This document shows positions 7,889-17,984 of a stretch of 64,000 nt of DNA, piece by piece. The position numbers were made by a program, and so were the translations under genes. The notes below the pieces were generated by a model. That model did not search any database. It was not told the origin of the DNA and was given only the letters and a program-made list of their open reading frames with translations. Position 1 is the stretch's first letter. Each line of letters begins with the position of its first letter. The DNA comes from Skermanella stibiiresistens SB22. Lineage in GTDB: Bacteria; Pseudomonadota; Alphaproteobacteria; Azospirillales; Azospirillaceae. The stretch spans positions 57,429-121,428 of the forward strand of contig NZ_AVFL01000025.1 of the NCBI RefSeq assembly GCF_000576635.1, in the 5' to 3' direction.

Positions 7889-9243
7889 ACGACATCGTCA
7901 TCACGGGCGCCCATGGCATCCTGACGGGACTGACCGGCCCCGCCGAACGGACCTCGGGCGCCATCCGCATCCATCACGGCCGGATCGCGGAGATCGGCGC
8001 CGTCGCGCCCAAGCCTGGCGACCGGGTGCTCGACGCCACTGGCTGCGTCATCTATCCGGGGTTGGTCTCGACCCACCATCACCTGTTCCAAAGCGTGCTG
8101 AAGGGCGTCAAGGCGGGCATCGACCTGTCGCTGGAGGGCTGGCTGCGGACGGTTCCCTACAGCCACTGGCACCTGCTGGACGAGGAGGCGCTGAGCGTCG
8201 GCGCCACCATCGGCTTCGCCGAACTGCTGCTGTCCGGCACCACCACGGTCGCCGACCACCACTACCTGTTCGCCGAGGATTACCGGTTCGACCCAGCGAG
8301 CGTGATCTTCGAGATGGCGGAGCGGATGGGCGTCCGGCTGGTGCTGGCGCGCGGCGGCGCAACCCGCGCGCGGAGCTTCGACATCCCTGGCACCCAGCCG
8401 ATGCCGACCGAATCGCTGGACGCCATGATCCGCCGCGTCCAGGACCTGGCGTCGCGTCACCACGACCCGGCGCCCGACGCCCTGCGCCGAATCGCCTTCG
8501 CGCCGACCACGCCGCCCTGGTCGGTCGCCCCCGACGAGTTGGACGTGATCGCGGAGGCTGCCCGCTCCATGGGCGTCCCGCTCCACAGCCACCTGTCGGA
8601 GACCCGCCACTACGTCGATTTCTGCCTGGAGGTCCACGGCAAGCGCCCGGTCCACTGGGTCGCCGACCACGGCTGGACCGGCCCCGACGTCTGGTTCGCC
8701 CACCTCGTCCACATGGACGAGGGCGAGATGCGCGTCCTGGCGGAAACCGGCACTGGCATGGCCCATTGCCCGCAAAGCAATTGCCGTCTCGGCTCCGGCG
8801 TGGCGCCCGCCGATCTGTTCGACCGGATGGGCGGCCGGGTGTCGCTGGCGGTGGACGGCGCCGCCTCAAACGAGTCCTGCGACATGCTGAGCGAGATGCA
8901 CACCGCCTGGCAGGTCCACCGCGCCGCCAAGGGCGCCGACGCCGTCCGGGTCGAGGATGTCGTCCGCTGGGCGACCGCCGGCGGCGCCACGGTGCTGGGC
9001 CTGCCCGCCATCGGGACGCTGGAGGTGGGCAAGGCGGCCGACATCGCCGTCTTCGACCTGTCCCAGCCGCGCCACGCCGGCCTTCACGATCCGCTGATCG
9101 GTCCCGTCGTCAGCGGCGTCGCGACCGCACGCCATGTGCTGGTCGGCGGCAAGCCGGTGGTCGAGAACGGCGCCATCCCCGGCCTCGATCTGGCGGCCCT
9201 CTCCGCCCACGCCGCGCGCGTCGTCACCCGCCTAGCCGCCTGA
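7885..9243 (+). CDS. amidohydrolase, 8-oxoguanine deaminase/TRZ-ATZ family
   Basis: A 452-residue metal-dependent hydrolase. It has THHHLFQ at residues 63-69, HSHLSETRHY (metal His and catalytic Glu), AHCPQSNCRLGSGVAP and the metal Asp in VDGAASNESCDML. This combination is typical of 8-oxoguanine deaminase and the related hydroxydechloroatrazine hydrolase AtzB, which remove an amino group from N-heterocyclic rings in the cytoplasm. Coupled by ATGA overlap to the permease and followed by a Rieske oxygenase, so it probably deaminates the imported ring before or after oxygenation. The exact substrate cannot be read from sequence. Confidence 0.88.
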   Translation: MNDIVITGAHGILTGLTGPAERTSGAIRIHHGRIAEIGAVAPKPGDRVLDATGCVIYPGLVSTHHHLFQSVLKGVKAGIDLSLEGWLRTVPYSHWHLLDEEALSVGATIGFAELLLSGTTTVADHHYLFAEDYRFDPASVIFEMAERMGVRLVLARGGATRARSFDIPGTQPMPTESLDAMIRRVQDLASRHHDPAPDALRRIAFAPTTPPWSVAPDELDVIAEAARSMGVPLHSHLSETRHYVDFCLEVHGKRPVHWVADHGWTGPDVWFAHLVHMDEGEMRVLAETGTGMAHCPQSNCRLGSGVAPADLFDRMGGRVSLAVDGAASNESCDMLSEMHTAWQVHRAAKGADAVRVEDVVRWATAGGATVLGLPAIGTLEVGKAADIAVFDLSQPRHAGLHDPLIGPVVSGVATARHVLVGGKPVVENGAIPGLDLAALSAHAARVVTRLAA

Positions 9244-9288
9244 GCCTCGCACCCTGCGCCCCCCTTACGTTCCGAACAGGATCATCCC

Positions 9289-10356
9289 ATGCTGACTTCC
9301 CGACAGAAGACGCTCCGCAAGTTCTGGTACGCCGTGATGCCGGTCCACAGGCTGAATGACGGCCCGAAGCCGTTCAAGCTGATGGGCGAGGATATCGTGC
9401 TGTTCCTGGACGCGGAGGGCAAGCCCGCCGCCCTCAAGGACCGTTGCTGCCACCGCACGGCCAAGCTGTCGAAGGGCTGGTGCGACGCCGGCCGGATCGT
9501 CTGCGGCTATCACGGCTGGACATATGACCGCGAGGGCAAGGTCGTCCGCATCCCTCAGGCCGGCAACGACGATCTCAAGACGCGGTTCGCCACCCCGTCA
9601 TACCATTGCCAGGAGCGCTATGGTTACGCATGGGTGGCCCTGGACCAACCGATCGCCCCGATCTTCGACATCCCCGAGGACGGCGATCCGAGCTTCCGGC
9701 GCATCTTCCAATTTTACGACCAGTGGAGGACGTCGCCGCTGCGCCTGATGGAGAACTCCTTCGACAACGCCCACTTCTCGTTCGTCCACAAGGCGACCTT
9801 CGGCCAGATCGACAAGCCGCGGCCCCAGCGCTACGAGCTGGTGGAGACCGACTACGGTTTCTACGCCGCGTCGACCGTCGAGGTCCTGAACCCGCCGGAG
9901 GCGCACCGGGTCACGGGCGACACCTCACCCGTCACGACGCGCAAGATGGCCAATCACTGGTACATGCCGTTCTCGCGCCGGATGGACATGGAGTACCCAA
10001 GCGGGCTCCGCCACATCATCATCAACTGCGCGACACCGATCGACGACGGCAACATCCAGCTGGTGCAGCTGCTCTACCGCAATGACACCGAGAAGGACTG
10101 TGCCACCCAGACGCTGATCGACTGGGACGGCAAGATCACGATGGAGGACAAAGAGGTCCTGGAGTCGACCGACCCCGACGCCTGCGTCGACCTGTCCCGC
10201 AAGGCGGAGGCCCATATGGCGTCGGATCAGCCCGGTATGATCATGCGCCGACGATTGCTGGCGCTGCTCCGCGAGCATGGCGAGGAGGAAATCTTCAACT
10301 CCCCGCCGGCGGACGCACCGTCCGCCAACCAATCGTCAAACATCGCCGCCCTCTGA
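9289..10356 (+). CDS. Rieske non-heme iron oxygenase, alpha subunit (VanA/Pob-like)
   Basis: A 355-residue oxygenase. The Rieske 2Fe-2S ligands are C53-x-H55 and C72-x2-H75 (CCHRTAKL ... CGYHGW). The mononuclear iron site is in ENSFDNAHFSFVH, with D159, H162 and H167, and a probable third ligand in the later acidic MEDKEVLESTD region. The architecture matches single-subunit demethylases and hydroxylases such as vanillate O-demethylase oxygenase. It follows the amidohydrolase by 45 bases in the same direction. No ferredoxin/reductase partner gene is in the window, so electrons must come from elsewhere. Oxidation of an N-heterocycle is inferred from context. Confidence 0.92.
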   Translation: MLTSRQKTLRKFWYAVMPVHRLNDGPKPFKLMGEDIVLFLDAEGKPAALKDRCCHRTAKLSKGWCDAGRIVCGYHGWTYDREGKVVRIPQAGNDDLKTRFATPSYHCQERYGYAWVALDQPIAPIFDIPEDGDPSFRRIFQFYDQWRTSPLRLMENSFDNAHFSFVHKATFGQIDKPRPQRYELVETDYGFYAASTVEVLNPPEAHRVTGDTSPVTTRKMANHWYMPFSRRMDMEYPSGLRHIIINCATPIDDGNIQLVQLLYRNDTEKDCATQTLIDWDGKITMEDKEVLESTDPDACVDLSRKAEAHMASDQPGMIMRRRLLALLREHGEEEIFNSPPADAPSANQSSNIAAL

Positions 10357-10374
10357 GAGGGGCCGCGGTTGGTA

Positions 10375-10560
10375 TTAGGCCGCCTTGCGCAGGCGGTCGT
10401 TCGCGGGCTGGCCGGAGAAGCCCTGATCCTTGGCGGCGCCGGCATCCTGCGCCAGTTCGTCCTGGGTCAGCTTGCGGGCGATGATCGCGGTCACGGCGAA
10501 GTGGACGATGGCGATCAGAGCGATCAAGGTCACGACTTGGGTGGTGGCTTCGCTGAGCAT
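10375..10560 (-). CDS. small single-pass membrane protein, function unknown
   Basis: A 61-residue protein starting MLSEATTQVVTLIALIAIVH. AGGAA lies about nine bases before the ATG at 10560, which supports this start over the longer in-frame extension. One hydrophobic helix spans about residues 8-28, followed by a polar tail rich in Gln, Asp and Ala (KLTQDELAQDAGAAKDQ). It is convergent with the Rieske gene, with 18 bases between stops, and stands alone. I do not recognise a family. Confidence 0.6.
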   Translation of the reverse strand: MLSEATTQVVTLIALIAIVHFAVTAIIARKLTQDELAQDAGAAKDQGFSGQPANDRLRKAA

Positions 10561-10886
10561 CGGATCAATTCCTGTTTGGGATTTCCATGGTGCGGTGCGG
10601 CAAATATGCCGTCGCCACCACGCCCATGTCAAATGCCGTGTGAAGTATTTTGTATACCAGATCCGGGAGGCAGCCTTGCGTTTCCCGGATAGGTGATGGC
10701 ACACGAAGGAAAATCCTTCCATTCACGCGGCAAGCTAAACTGATCGACCACACCATTCCCGTTAAAGGTGTATCAATGGTTAGTTTTACCTTAAAGAAAT
10801 AATGCTGCTGACTTACCGCCGCGATATCGCATATTCTTACCGCAGCGCACCATATTTAGACTTTTTGGAACCCGACGGTCCCGCGG
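10561..10886. other. non-coding interval between two minus-strand genes
   Basis: This 326-base stretch is more A+T-rich than its surroundings, especially 10740-10860. It probably carries the promoter of the small membrane protein on its left and the 3' end of the esterase transcript on its right. I see no convincing gene, strong terminator or repeat. Confidence 0.5.
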
Positions 10887-11882
10887 TCACCGCCGTGGTT
10901 TCGTCCATCGGCCGGGGCGTTTTTTCGACAACCCCCAGAACCACGCGATGTGTTCGACGCAGGCGATGCCCATGTCGAAAGCGTAGGGCGCAGTCATGGA
11001 GCCGCGCGCCGCGACGGTGGCACCCGCCTTCACGGGCGTACCGTGGGCCATGCCCTTGACCACATACTCCTCGACCAGGGTTTCGCCCGCACGGTCGACC
11101 CAAGCGTTCCGCGTGTGCCCGCTGACGCTGTCGATGACGGAGGGGGATCTCGCCAGCCGGTGGACACCGACCCACTGCTTGACGCATTCGGCACCGTTGA
11201 CCGGGCTGACCGTCCTATCGGCGTCACCGTGCCAGATCGACACTTTCGGCGACCGCCCCCGCCGGAGAGCCGCCGCGCGGACCAGGCCCGCCCAGACGAT
11301 CGATGGCCTGACCCGGCCGTGGACCATGGCGTTCAACGCGTCGAACTTGCCATAGGCGGCCTTGTAAGGCATGCCGGCGATGATCGCTCCACCGGCGAAC
11401 ACATCGGGATATATCGCCAACAGGGTGGACGTCATGGCGCCACCGGCCGATAGACCCGTAACATAGATCCTGTCCGGGTCGAGTCCGTGGTCCCCCACCA
11501 TTCGGTCGACCATCTGCCGGATGGAACCCGGCTCGCCATGGTCGCGCTCCATGTCGCCCGGCGAGAACCAGTCGAAGCAGCGGTTGAAGTTGTTGGCGCG
11601 CCGCTGCTCCGGCAGCAGCAGCGCGAAGCCCAGCCGTTTCGCCAACGTGGACCAGCCGGCGCCGTGATCGAAGCTGGCCGCCGTCTGTCCGCATCCATGC
11701 AGCGCCACCACCAGCGGCGCCTTGGGCGGCAGCCTCGGCGGGACATGACGGTACATCCTCAAGTTTCCAGGATTGGAACCGAAGTCCTCGACCTCCTGTA
11801 GTGCCGGCTGCCATGGAACGGTGGCGCGCCCGAAAATCGGGGCGCGGGGCACCGTCAAAGCCCTGCCTGTCGCTTGGGCCAT
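10887..11882 (-). CDS. LpqC/PHB depolymerase family esterase
   Basis: A 331-residue alpha/beta hydrolase. The oxyanion segment is VALHGCGQTAAS near residue 59, the lipase box GLSAGGAM puts the nucleophile at S145, the catalytic Asp is likely in WHGDADRTV, and the His in GMAHGTPV. The family includes feruloyl esterases and intracellular or extracellular polyhydroxybutyrate depolymerases (esterase_phb). No signal peptide is seen, so it is probably cytoplasmic, and a PHB or oligomer hydrolase role is plausible. The gene for an MmgR-like small RNA, a family that controls PHB, lies about 240 bases upstream on the same strand. Confidence 0.85.
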   Translation of the reverse strand: MAQATGRALTVPRAPIFGRATVPWQPALQEVEDFGSNPGNLRMYRHVPPRLPPKAPLVVALHGCGQTAASFDHGAGWSTLAKRLGFALLLPEQRRANNFNRCFDWFSPGDMERDHGEPGSIRQMVDRMVGDHGLDPDRIYVTGLSAGGAMTSTLLAIYPDVFAGGAIIAGMPYKAAYGKFDALNAMVHGRVRPSIVWAGLVRAAALRRGRSPKVSIWHGDADRTVSPVNGAECVKQWVGVHRLARSPSVIDSVSGHTRNAWVDRAGETLVEEYVVKGMAHGTPVKAGATVAARGSMTAPYAFDMGIACVEHIAWFWGLSKKRPGRWTKPRR

Positions 11883-12119
11883 TGTCCGCCTATCAGAATG
11901 GATGGATGTTATCGCGGTACGGTCTTTCGAAAGCCGCCCGATTCACAACAACAACGAACCGGGAAACCCACAGTTCCTTCGCACTTGCAAAAAGAACTTG
12001 CCCAGGATGGCAGCCCATTTAGGCGGCAATGATCAATGCCTAAAAATTGGGCATAGTTACAAAAAATGGATATAAGAAAGTTGGAGCATTAAGCAGTTGG
12101 CAAACGCCGTGTTTTGTGC

Positions 12120-12200
12120 AAAAAAAAGGCCGCCCCGAAAGGCGGCCCGAAGTCTAGGGAGGAAACGCCCAAAGAGGCGTATGCAGCATCGCTGCTGCAC
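12120..12200 (-). ncRNA. mmgR: MmgR-like (alpha-r8 family) small RNA
   Basis: The minus strand reads a compact RNA of about 80 nt. It has a 5' hairpin with 7-base arms (12182-12188 and 12193-12199), a small hairpin at 12165-12180, an unpaired UUUCCUCCCU (12165-12156), then a GC-rich terminator (stem 12128-12134 with 12141-12147) ending in eight U. From memory, the alpha-r8/MmgR family of Sinorhizobium is about 77 nt, has an internal invariant UUUCCUCCCU and limits polyhydroxybutyrate accumulation; the order of elements here matches. A sigma-70-like promoter lies at the right distance. The family call is strong by motif but was not tested with a covariance model. Confidence 0.78.
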
Positions 12201-12205
12201 TGCAA
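12195..12205 (-). promoter_or_regulatory. TGC-rich operator-like box over the small-RNA start
   Basis: On the minus strand this reads TTGCAGTGCAG and lies between the -10 element and the predicted start of the small RNA. Nearly the same word occurs at 18344-18352 and 18401-18411 upstream of an exported protein. TGC-rich sites are bound by PhaR-type PHB regulators in Paracoccus; assigning this box to PhaR is inference. Confidence 0.5.
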
Positions 12206-12233
12206 AAAGTACCCGGAAATGGGTTTTGATCAA
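12206..12233 (-). promoter_or_regulatory. sigma-70-like promoter of the MmgR-like RNA
   Basis: On the minus strand TTGATC (12233-12228) and TACTTT (12211-12206) are separated by 16 bases. The implied start is near 12199, which gives a transcript of about 80 nt up to the U-run of the terminator. Confidence 0.55.
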
Positions 12234-12740
12234 TGGGAAAGGCAGGTCGTCAGATCTGCCCTTCGCCATTTGCATGCCTATGTGCCAAAAATCGCGCATA
12301 CCCCACGTATCCCGCGCCTGACCATCGCCAGTTCCGGAACCCATTGCCACTCCCGCCTGCTTCGGGACAGCCGGAGCGCAATCATCCGCACACTCCTTGG
12401 TCGGCGCGCGGCATCCTCCGACGGCTGATCATGGCCCCGCCCGAATCGCGGAGCGAATCACTTTCCGCCCCCACCTCCACCCACCCACGCCTTGGCTGGG
12501 CTCGGCTCGGCTCGGCGTAGGCTCTCATATGGCAAGTGATTCTCGCCCCGCCTATGAGGTTTGGCTGAACCCAACCCCAAGCATAAGCCGATCTATCCCT
12601 AAAATTCTATTAATTTCCCCTTTATATTGGACATTTTTTGGACCAATATTGGTCTCAAGAAGATCACAGCCCGGCGACGACTTAACAATTGGCCGCTCCT
12701 TTTCAAGTAGCTCCACACCGATTTTTAGGAATCGAAAGTC

Positions 12741-13418
12741 ATGACCACCAGCAACCGCACCATCCTGATCGAATCCAACCGTCTCTTTCGCGAAGGTCTG
12801 AAGCATCTTCTTGCCGGAACCCGGTTTGAGGTCGGTGCGGAGTTCAACACCATCGATCTGGCGACCGAACACGCCGCCTTGGACGGTGCGGAACCTGCCC
12901 TGGTGATCTCCGGTCAGGCCATCAAGGAGGCCGCCGACCTTCGGCGCCTGCGCGACGCCCATCCCGCCGCGAGAATCGTCGTGTTGGCCGACGACCTGTC
13001 GGTCGACATGCTGCGTGAGGCGATGGCAGGTGGCGCCGACGGCTTCCTGATCAAGAATGTCTCGCCCGAGGCGCTGATCCAGTCGCTGCAGTTGATCATG
13101 CTCGGCGAGAAGGTGTTCCCGACCAACCTCGCCTCGATGCTCCTGGACATGAACACCCCTTCGCCGCAGCAGTCGATCCGCGGCCTGTCTCCCCGCGAGC
13201 AGGAGATCCTGCAGTCGCTGGTGACCGGCGCCAGCAACAAGATGATCGCGATCCGACTCGGGATCACCGAGGCGACCGTCAAGGTCCACCTGAAGACGCT
13301 GCTCCGCAAGATCGACGTCAACAACCGCACCCAGGCGGCGATCTGGGCCATGAACAACGGCTTCACGGCCGACGGCCAGACGACGCCAACTCGCACCCTC
13401 CACGCGGTTTCCGCCTGA
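12741..13418 (+). CDS. LuxR/NarL-type response regulator with degenerate receiver
   Basis: A 225-residue protein with a receiver-like domain (residues 6-125) and a C-terminal LuxR helix-turn-helix (LSPREQEILQSLVTGASNKM followed by ITEATVKVHLKTLLRKIDVN). The receiver keeps the Lys (K105 in FLIKN). The acidic pair is E11-S12 instead of Asp-Asp, and the phosphoacceptor strand reads ALVISGQ, with no Asp near residue 57. Normal phosphorylation is therefore unlikely; such proteins often act constitutively or respond to a ligand or partner. It stands upstream of a small gene and glgC. The target is unknown, and storage or extracellular polysaccharide control is only a guess. Confidence 0.88.
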   Translation: MTTSNRTILIESNRLFREGLKHLLAGTRFEVGAEFNTIDLATEHAALDGAEPALVISGQAIKEAADLRRLRDAHPAARIVVLADDLSVDMLREAMAGGADGFLIKNVSPEALIQSLQLIMLGEKVFPTNLASMLLDMNTPSPQQSIRGLSPREQEILQSLVTGASNKMIAIRLGITEATVKVHLKTLLRKIDVNNRTQAAIWAMNNGFTADGQTTPTRTLHAVSA

Positions 13419-13488
13419 GGCTCCTCCGATCGGCTCGCGGAATACTGACTGGTTCAACATATCAACAAGGCGGCAGGCGGGACTTTCC

Positions 13489-13707
13489 ATGGAAGAACCA
13501 TCCAGACTTCACACCATCCCAGTCAAACTGGGCCTGAGCGAACACTATCTGGTCGGCCGCATGCTGATGCTGCGGGAGCGCCTCACTCCCCAGCAATGGA
13601 ATGTCTATGACCGCAGCGCCGAGGCGATCTGCAACCAGATCCTCAACCGTCTGCCCGCCGACAATCCCGACAGCTGCCAGTGGGACAACCGCCGCAAGCG
13701 GACCTGA
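13489..13707 (+). CDS. small hypothetical protein (72 aa)
   Basis: It begins MEEPSRLHTIPVKLGLSEHY. Purine-rich AGGCGGG precedes the ATG by about seven bases. The protein is predicted soluble and helical, with two Cys residues and a basic end (WDNRRKRT). It lies 70 bases after the LuxR-type regulator and directly before a strong terminator, so the two may form one transcript. I do not recognise a family. Confidence 0.55.
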   Translation: MEEPSRLHTIPVKLGLSEHYLVGRMLMLRERLTPQQWNVYDRSAEAICNQILNRLPADNPDSCQWDNRRKRT

Positions 13708-13732
13708 TCCGTCCCAAGGTGTTCCCGATCCA

Positions 13733-13780
13733 CGACAACGGCCGGTCCGGCGCCCTCAGGCGCCGGACCGGCCGTTGTCG
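13733..13780. terminator. 22-bp perfect hairpin terminator
   Basis: Arms 13733-13754 and 13759-13780 pair perfectly around a CTCA loop, followed by a short T run on the plus strand. It ends the regulator/72-aa-protein unit. The remaining bases up to 14013, part of a 306-base gap, become A+T-richer and should hold the glgC promoter; no gene is seen there. Confidence 0.8.
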
Positions 13781-14013
13781 TTTCAGGATGCCGCCGACCC
13801 ACGCGGCCCCGGATAAGTTTCCACCCAACGCTATTCTTAATTCCGGCTCACGAATCGCAGTAAACGAGGAGGGATTAATCCTCTGGACAAAAGCATCATC
13901 GCAGTGCAACAAAGCTACCTTTTCACGCGGCGGCTGTTATTCTGATACCGAAGTGCGGAAGCCATATCAAAGAGCGTCAAGGCCCAACAGACGCCAAGAG
14001 AAGGAACAGCTTG

Positions 14014-15267
14014 ATGCAACTCAAGATCATGGGGTTGATCCTCGCCGGCGGTAAGGGAACGCGGTTGTTTCCGCTCACGAAAGAGCGGGCGAAGCCGGCG
14101 GTTCCTTTCGGCGGCAAATACCGTATCGTTGATTTTGTCTTAAGCAATTTCATCAATTCCGGCATCTTCTCGATCTATGTCCTGATCCAGTTCCGCAGCC
14201 AATCCCTGCTTCAGCACCTGCGCGACGGCTGGCAATTCGGTGGATTGCTCCAGGAGCAGTTCATCATCCCGGTGCCGGCCCAGATGCGCTCCCCCGGCGA
14301 AACCTGGTACAGCGGCACGGCCGACGCGGTGTTCCAGAACTGCAACCTGATCGAACAGTCCAAGCCCGACCTCGTCGTCCTGTTCGGCGCCGATCACATC
14401 TACCGGATGGACATCCGGCAGATGATCGAGTTCCACTCACGGAAGAACGCCGGCGTCACGGTCGCGGTGATCCCGGTCGACAAGAAATACGCCAAGGAAT
14501 TCGGCGTGATCGAGGTCGACAACGAAGGCCGCATCATCGGCTTCGTGGAGAAGCGGGAGGACGCCCCGACGATGCCGGGCGACCCGACCAAGGTGCTCGC
14601 CTCCATGGGCAACTACATCTTCTCGACCGACCTGTTGCTCAAGATGATCTACGACGACGTCAAGGACGCCGACAGCTCCCACGACTTCGGCAAGGACATC
14701 CTGCCGAACCTGGTCGGCAAGGTCGAGATGTTCGCCTACGACTTCCAGACCAACCGGATCGCCGGCGACCCGCCGGACCGCGTTCCCTATTGGCGCGACG
14801 TCGGCACGCTGGACGCCTATTACGAGGCCAGCATGGATGTCAGGGCGATCGATCCCCCGCTCAACCTCTATAACCGCCAGTGGCCGCTGCGCACGTCCGG
14901 CTATTCCGATCCGCCGGCCAAGTTCGCCTTCGACGAGGAGGATCGCCGGGGCCAGGCGATCGACAGCATGCTCTCGGGCGGTTGCATCGTGTCGGGTGGC
15001 ACGGTCAAGCGCTCGGTCCTGGGCCGCTGGGTGCGCGTCCATTCCGGCGCCTTGGTCGAGGACAGTGTGATCTTCGACAACGTGGACATCGGCCGACGCG
15101 CCAAGGTGCGACGCGCGATCATCGAGAAGAACGCCCGCATACCCGCCGACGCCGTGATCGGCTACGATCTGGAGGAGGACCGGAAGCACTACCACGTCAC
15201 GGAAAGCGGCATCGTCGTGATCGACGGCCACCGCTCGCCCGTGCCGCTCGGCAAGGTCACGGTTTGA
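14014..15267 (+). CDS. glgC: glucose-1-phosphate adenylyltransferase
   Basis: A 417-residue ADP-glucose pyrophosphorylase making ADP-glucose from glucose-1-phosphate and ATP, the committed step of glycogen synthesis. The nucleotide site is [15 protein letters not shown] near residue 8, the family signature [12 protein letters not shown] is clear, and [14 protein letters not shown] lines the sugar site. The C-terminal left-handed beta-helix has hexapeptide-like repeats ([20 protein letters not shown]). AAGGA lies about ten bases before the ATG at 14014; a TTG one codon earlier is a weaker choice. pgm follows after 62 bases, so the pair forms a glucose-phosphate to glycogen unit. glgA and glgB are not in the window. 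Confidence 0.97.
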   Translation: MQLKIMGLILAGGKGTRLFPLTKERAKPAVPFGGKYRIVDFVLSNFINSGIFSIYVLIQFRSQSLLQHLRDGWQFGGLLQEQFIIPVPAQMRSPGETWYSGTADAVFQNCNLIEQSKPDLVVLFGADHIYRMDIRQMIEFHSRKNAGVTVAVIPVDKKYAKEFGVIEVDNEGRIIGFVEKREDAPTMPGDPTKVLASMGNYIFSTDLLLKMIYDDVKDADSSHDFGKDILPNLVGKVEMFAYDFQTNRIAGDPPDRVPYWRDVGTLDAYYEASMDVRAIDPPLNLYNRQWPLRTSGYSDPPAKFAFDEEDRRGQAIDSMLSGGCIVSGGTVKRSVLGRWVRVHSGALVEDSVIFDNVDIGRRAKVRRAIIEKNARIPADAVIGYDLEEDRKHYHVTESGIVVIDGHRSPVPLGKVTV

Positions 15268-15302
15268 CCCGACCCGCGCCGACCGGTGTTTCCAGTCCCT
15301 AG

Positions 15303-16961
<1,659 letters not shown>

Positions 16962-16991
16962 TTCACCCCGTTGAAAATGGGGATGTGGGTC

Positions 16992-17384
16992 TCAGGTCGT
17001 CAGGCCGTCGGGACCCACGTCGAGCATCGACTTCAACGCCCGCAGCATGCCCGCGAGATCGAGCGGCTTGGTGAATATCCTCATCGGTCCGTTGATCTCG
17101 TGGAGCAGGCGGTGCTCGACGGCCTCCGAGAGATATCCGCTCGCGACGATGACGGGCAGCGAGGGAGCCGCCACCCGCAGGCGCGCGGCCAACTCGTCAC
17201 CCGTCATCCTCGGCATCTTCAAGTCGGTGACGACGGCGTCGGCGCCGTCGCGTTGCCAGATGTCCCAAGCCTCTTGCCCGTCTCCCGCCAAGGTGACGCG
17301 AAAACCCCGACGCTGGAGAACGCTCTCCAGCGCCATCGCCGCGATCACCTCGTCATCGACGACGAGGATGTGACGCTGGTGCAT
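16992..17384 (-). CDS. single-domain response regulator (CheY-like)
   Basis: A 130-residue stand-alone receiver. Acidic pocket D10-D11-E12, phosphoacceptor D54 (VVTDLKMPRM), Ser in the Thr position (VIVASGY) and conserved Lys in FTKPLD are all present, so it should be phosphorylated. The C-terminal stretch is short and carries no output domain. It is convergent with pgm. No histidine kinase is adjacent; the partner kinase is unknown. Confidence 0.9.
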   Translation of the reverse strand: MHQRHILVVDDEVIAAMALESVLQRRGFRVTLAGDGQEAWDIWQRDGADAVVTDLKMPRMTGDELAARLRVAAPSLPVIVASGYLSEAVEHRLLHEINGPMRIFTKPLDLAGMLRALKSMLDVGPDGLTT

Positions 17385-17507
17385 TCCATGCCTTCCTTAA
17401 TTCCGCACCGGAGTTCCGGCCCTTGGGGCGCATTGAACACCCATTTGGAAAATAAGGCACTTCCATATTCACGGTGATTAACTTAATGCCTATGCGTCAC
17501 GCCCGCG

Positions 17508-17852
17508 TCAGCGCACGTCGAAGCGCCACCAGACACTGGGCGGCGGCGGACGATTGAAGCGCGTCGGGGATTGCCAGTCCCGACGGCCGAAGCCATAGTG
17601 GCGGCCGTTGCCGCGCCAATCGCGGCGGCGCTGGGCCTCGCGGTTCGAGCCGATGATCTCGCCGAGCCGGACGCAGGCGCGCCGATCGCCGAAGTCGCAA
17701 GCCCGCTTCAGGCCATTTGGATTGGAGAAGGACTGGTGTTGCCTGCCCGGCCAGCCATCATGCCTGTCCCGATGCCGATCCCAGTCGGCCGAAGCCGGCA
17801 GGGCGGAGAGCAGGAGCAGAGATGCCGAGGCGAACAGGAGGCGGATACCCAT
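17508..17852 (-). CDS. small exported Arg/Asp-rich hypothetical protein
   Basis: A 114-residue protein beginning MGIRLLFASASLLLLSALPA, a clear signal peptide cut near SADWD. The mature part is rich in Arg, Asp, His and Trp (DWDRHRDRHDGW), has two Cys in RACDFGDRRACVRLGEIIG that could form a disulfide, and ends Pro-rich. The ATG at 17852 follows an AAGGTG about eight bases upstream; a longer in-frame start at 17879 would put charged residues before the signal and is less likely. No family recognised. Confidence 0.65.
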   Translation of the reverse strand: MGIRLLFASASLLLLSALPASADWDRHRDRHDGWPGRQHQSFSNPNGLKRACDFGDRRACVRLGEIIGSNREAQRRRDWRGNGRHYGFGRRDWQSPTRFNRPPPPSVWWRFDVR

Positions 17853-17940
17853 GGGGGTCACCTTGCAGTTGATCCACAAGCATGAACAAGCCCTGGGTGT
17901 CCGCTATTCCACGACCCCGATGGGTGAGGCCGCCGGCCAG

Positions 17941-17977
17941 CCGGGGGTAAGGCGGCGAAACGTCGCCTTACCCCCGG
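17941..17977. terminator. GC-rich hairpin terminator
   Basis: Arms 17941-17954 and 17964-17977 pair perfectly, and the loop can extend the stem by three more pairs including one G-U. It lies just after the stop of the minus-strand exported-protein gene at 17985 and upstream of the next minus-strand gene. A T-run is lacking, so efficiency is uncertain. Confidence 0.65.
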
Positions 17978-17984
17978 AATACGG

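Larger units (their letters stand above)
11883..12740. other. 858-base intergenic region holding a small RNA gene
   Basis: No protein gene is supported. The only firm element is the minus-strand small RNA at about 12120-12200 with its promoter. The part right of 12240 is of mixed composition. A short run of repeated GGCTC units lies near 12498-12520. An A+T-rich tract at 12590-12660 is probably the promoter region of the LuxR-type regulator at 12741. The left part (11883-12110) is A+T-enriched and has no clear feature. Confidence 0.6.

Noticed and set aside
12057..12350. A 97-codon open frame over the small-RNA locus, and overlapping plus-strand frames
   Set aside because: Cys/Arg-rich translations without ribosome-binding sites; the hairpins and terminator explain this region as an RNA gene.
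12498..12520. GGCTC-type short repeat
   Set aside because: Only about three imperfect units in a GC-rich background; not enough to call a repeat feature.
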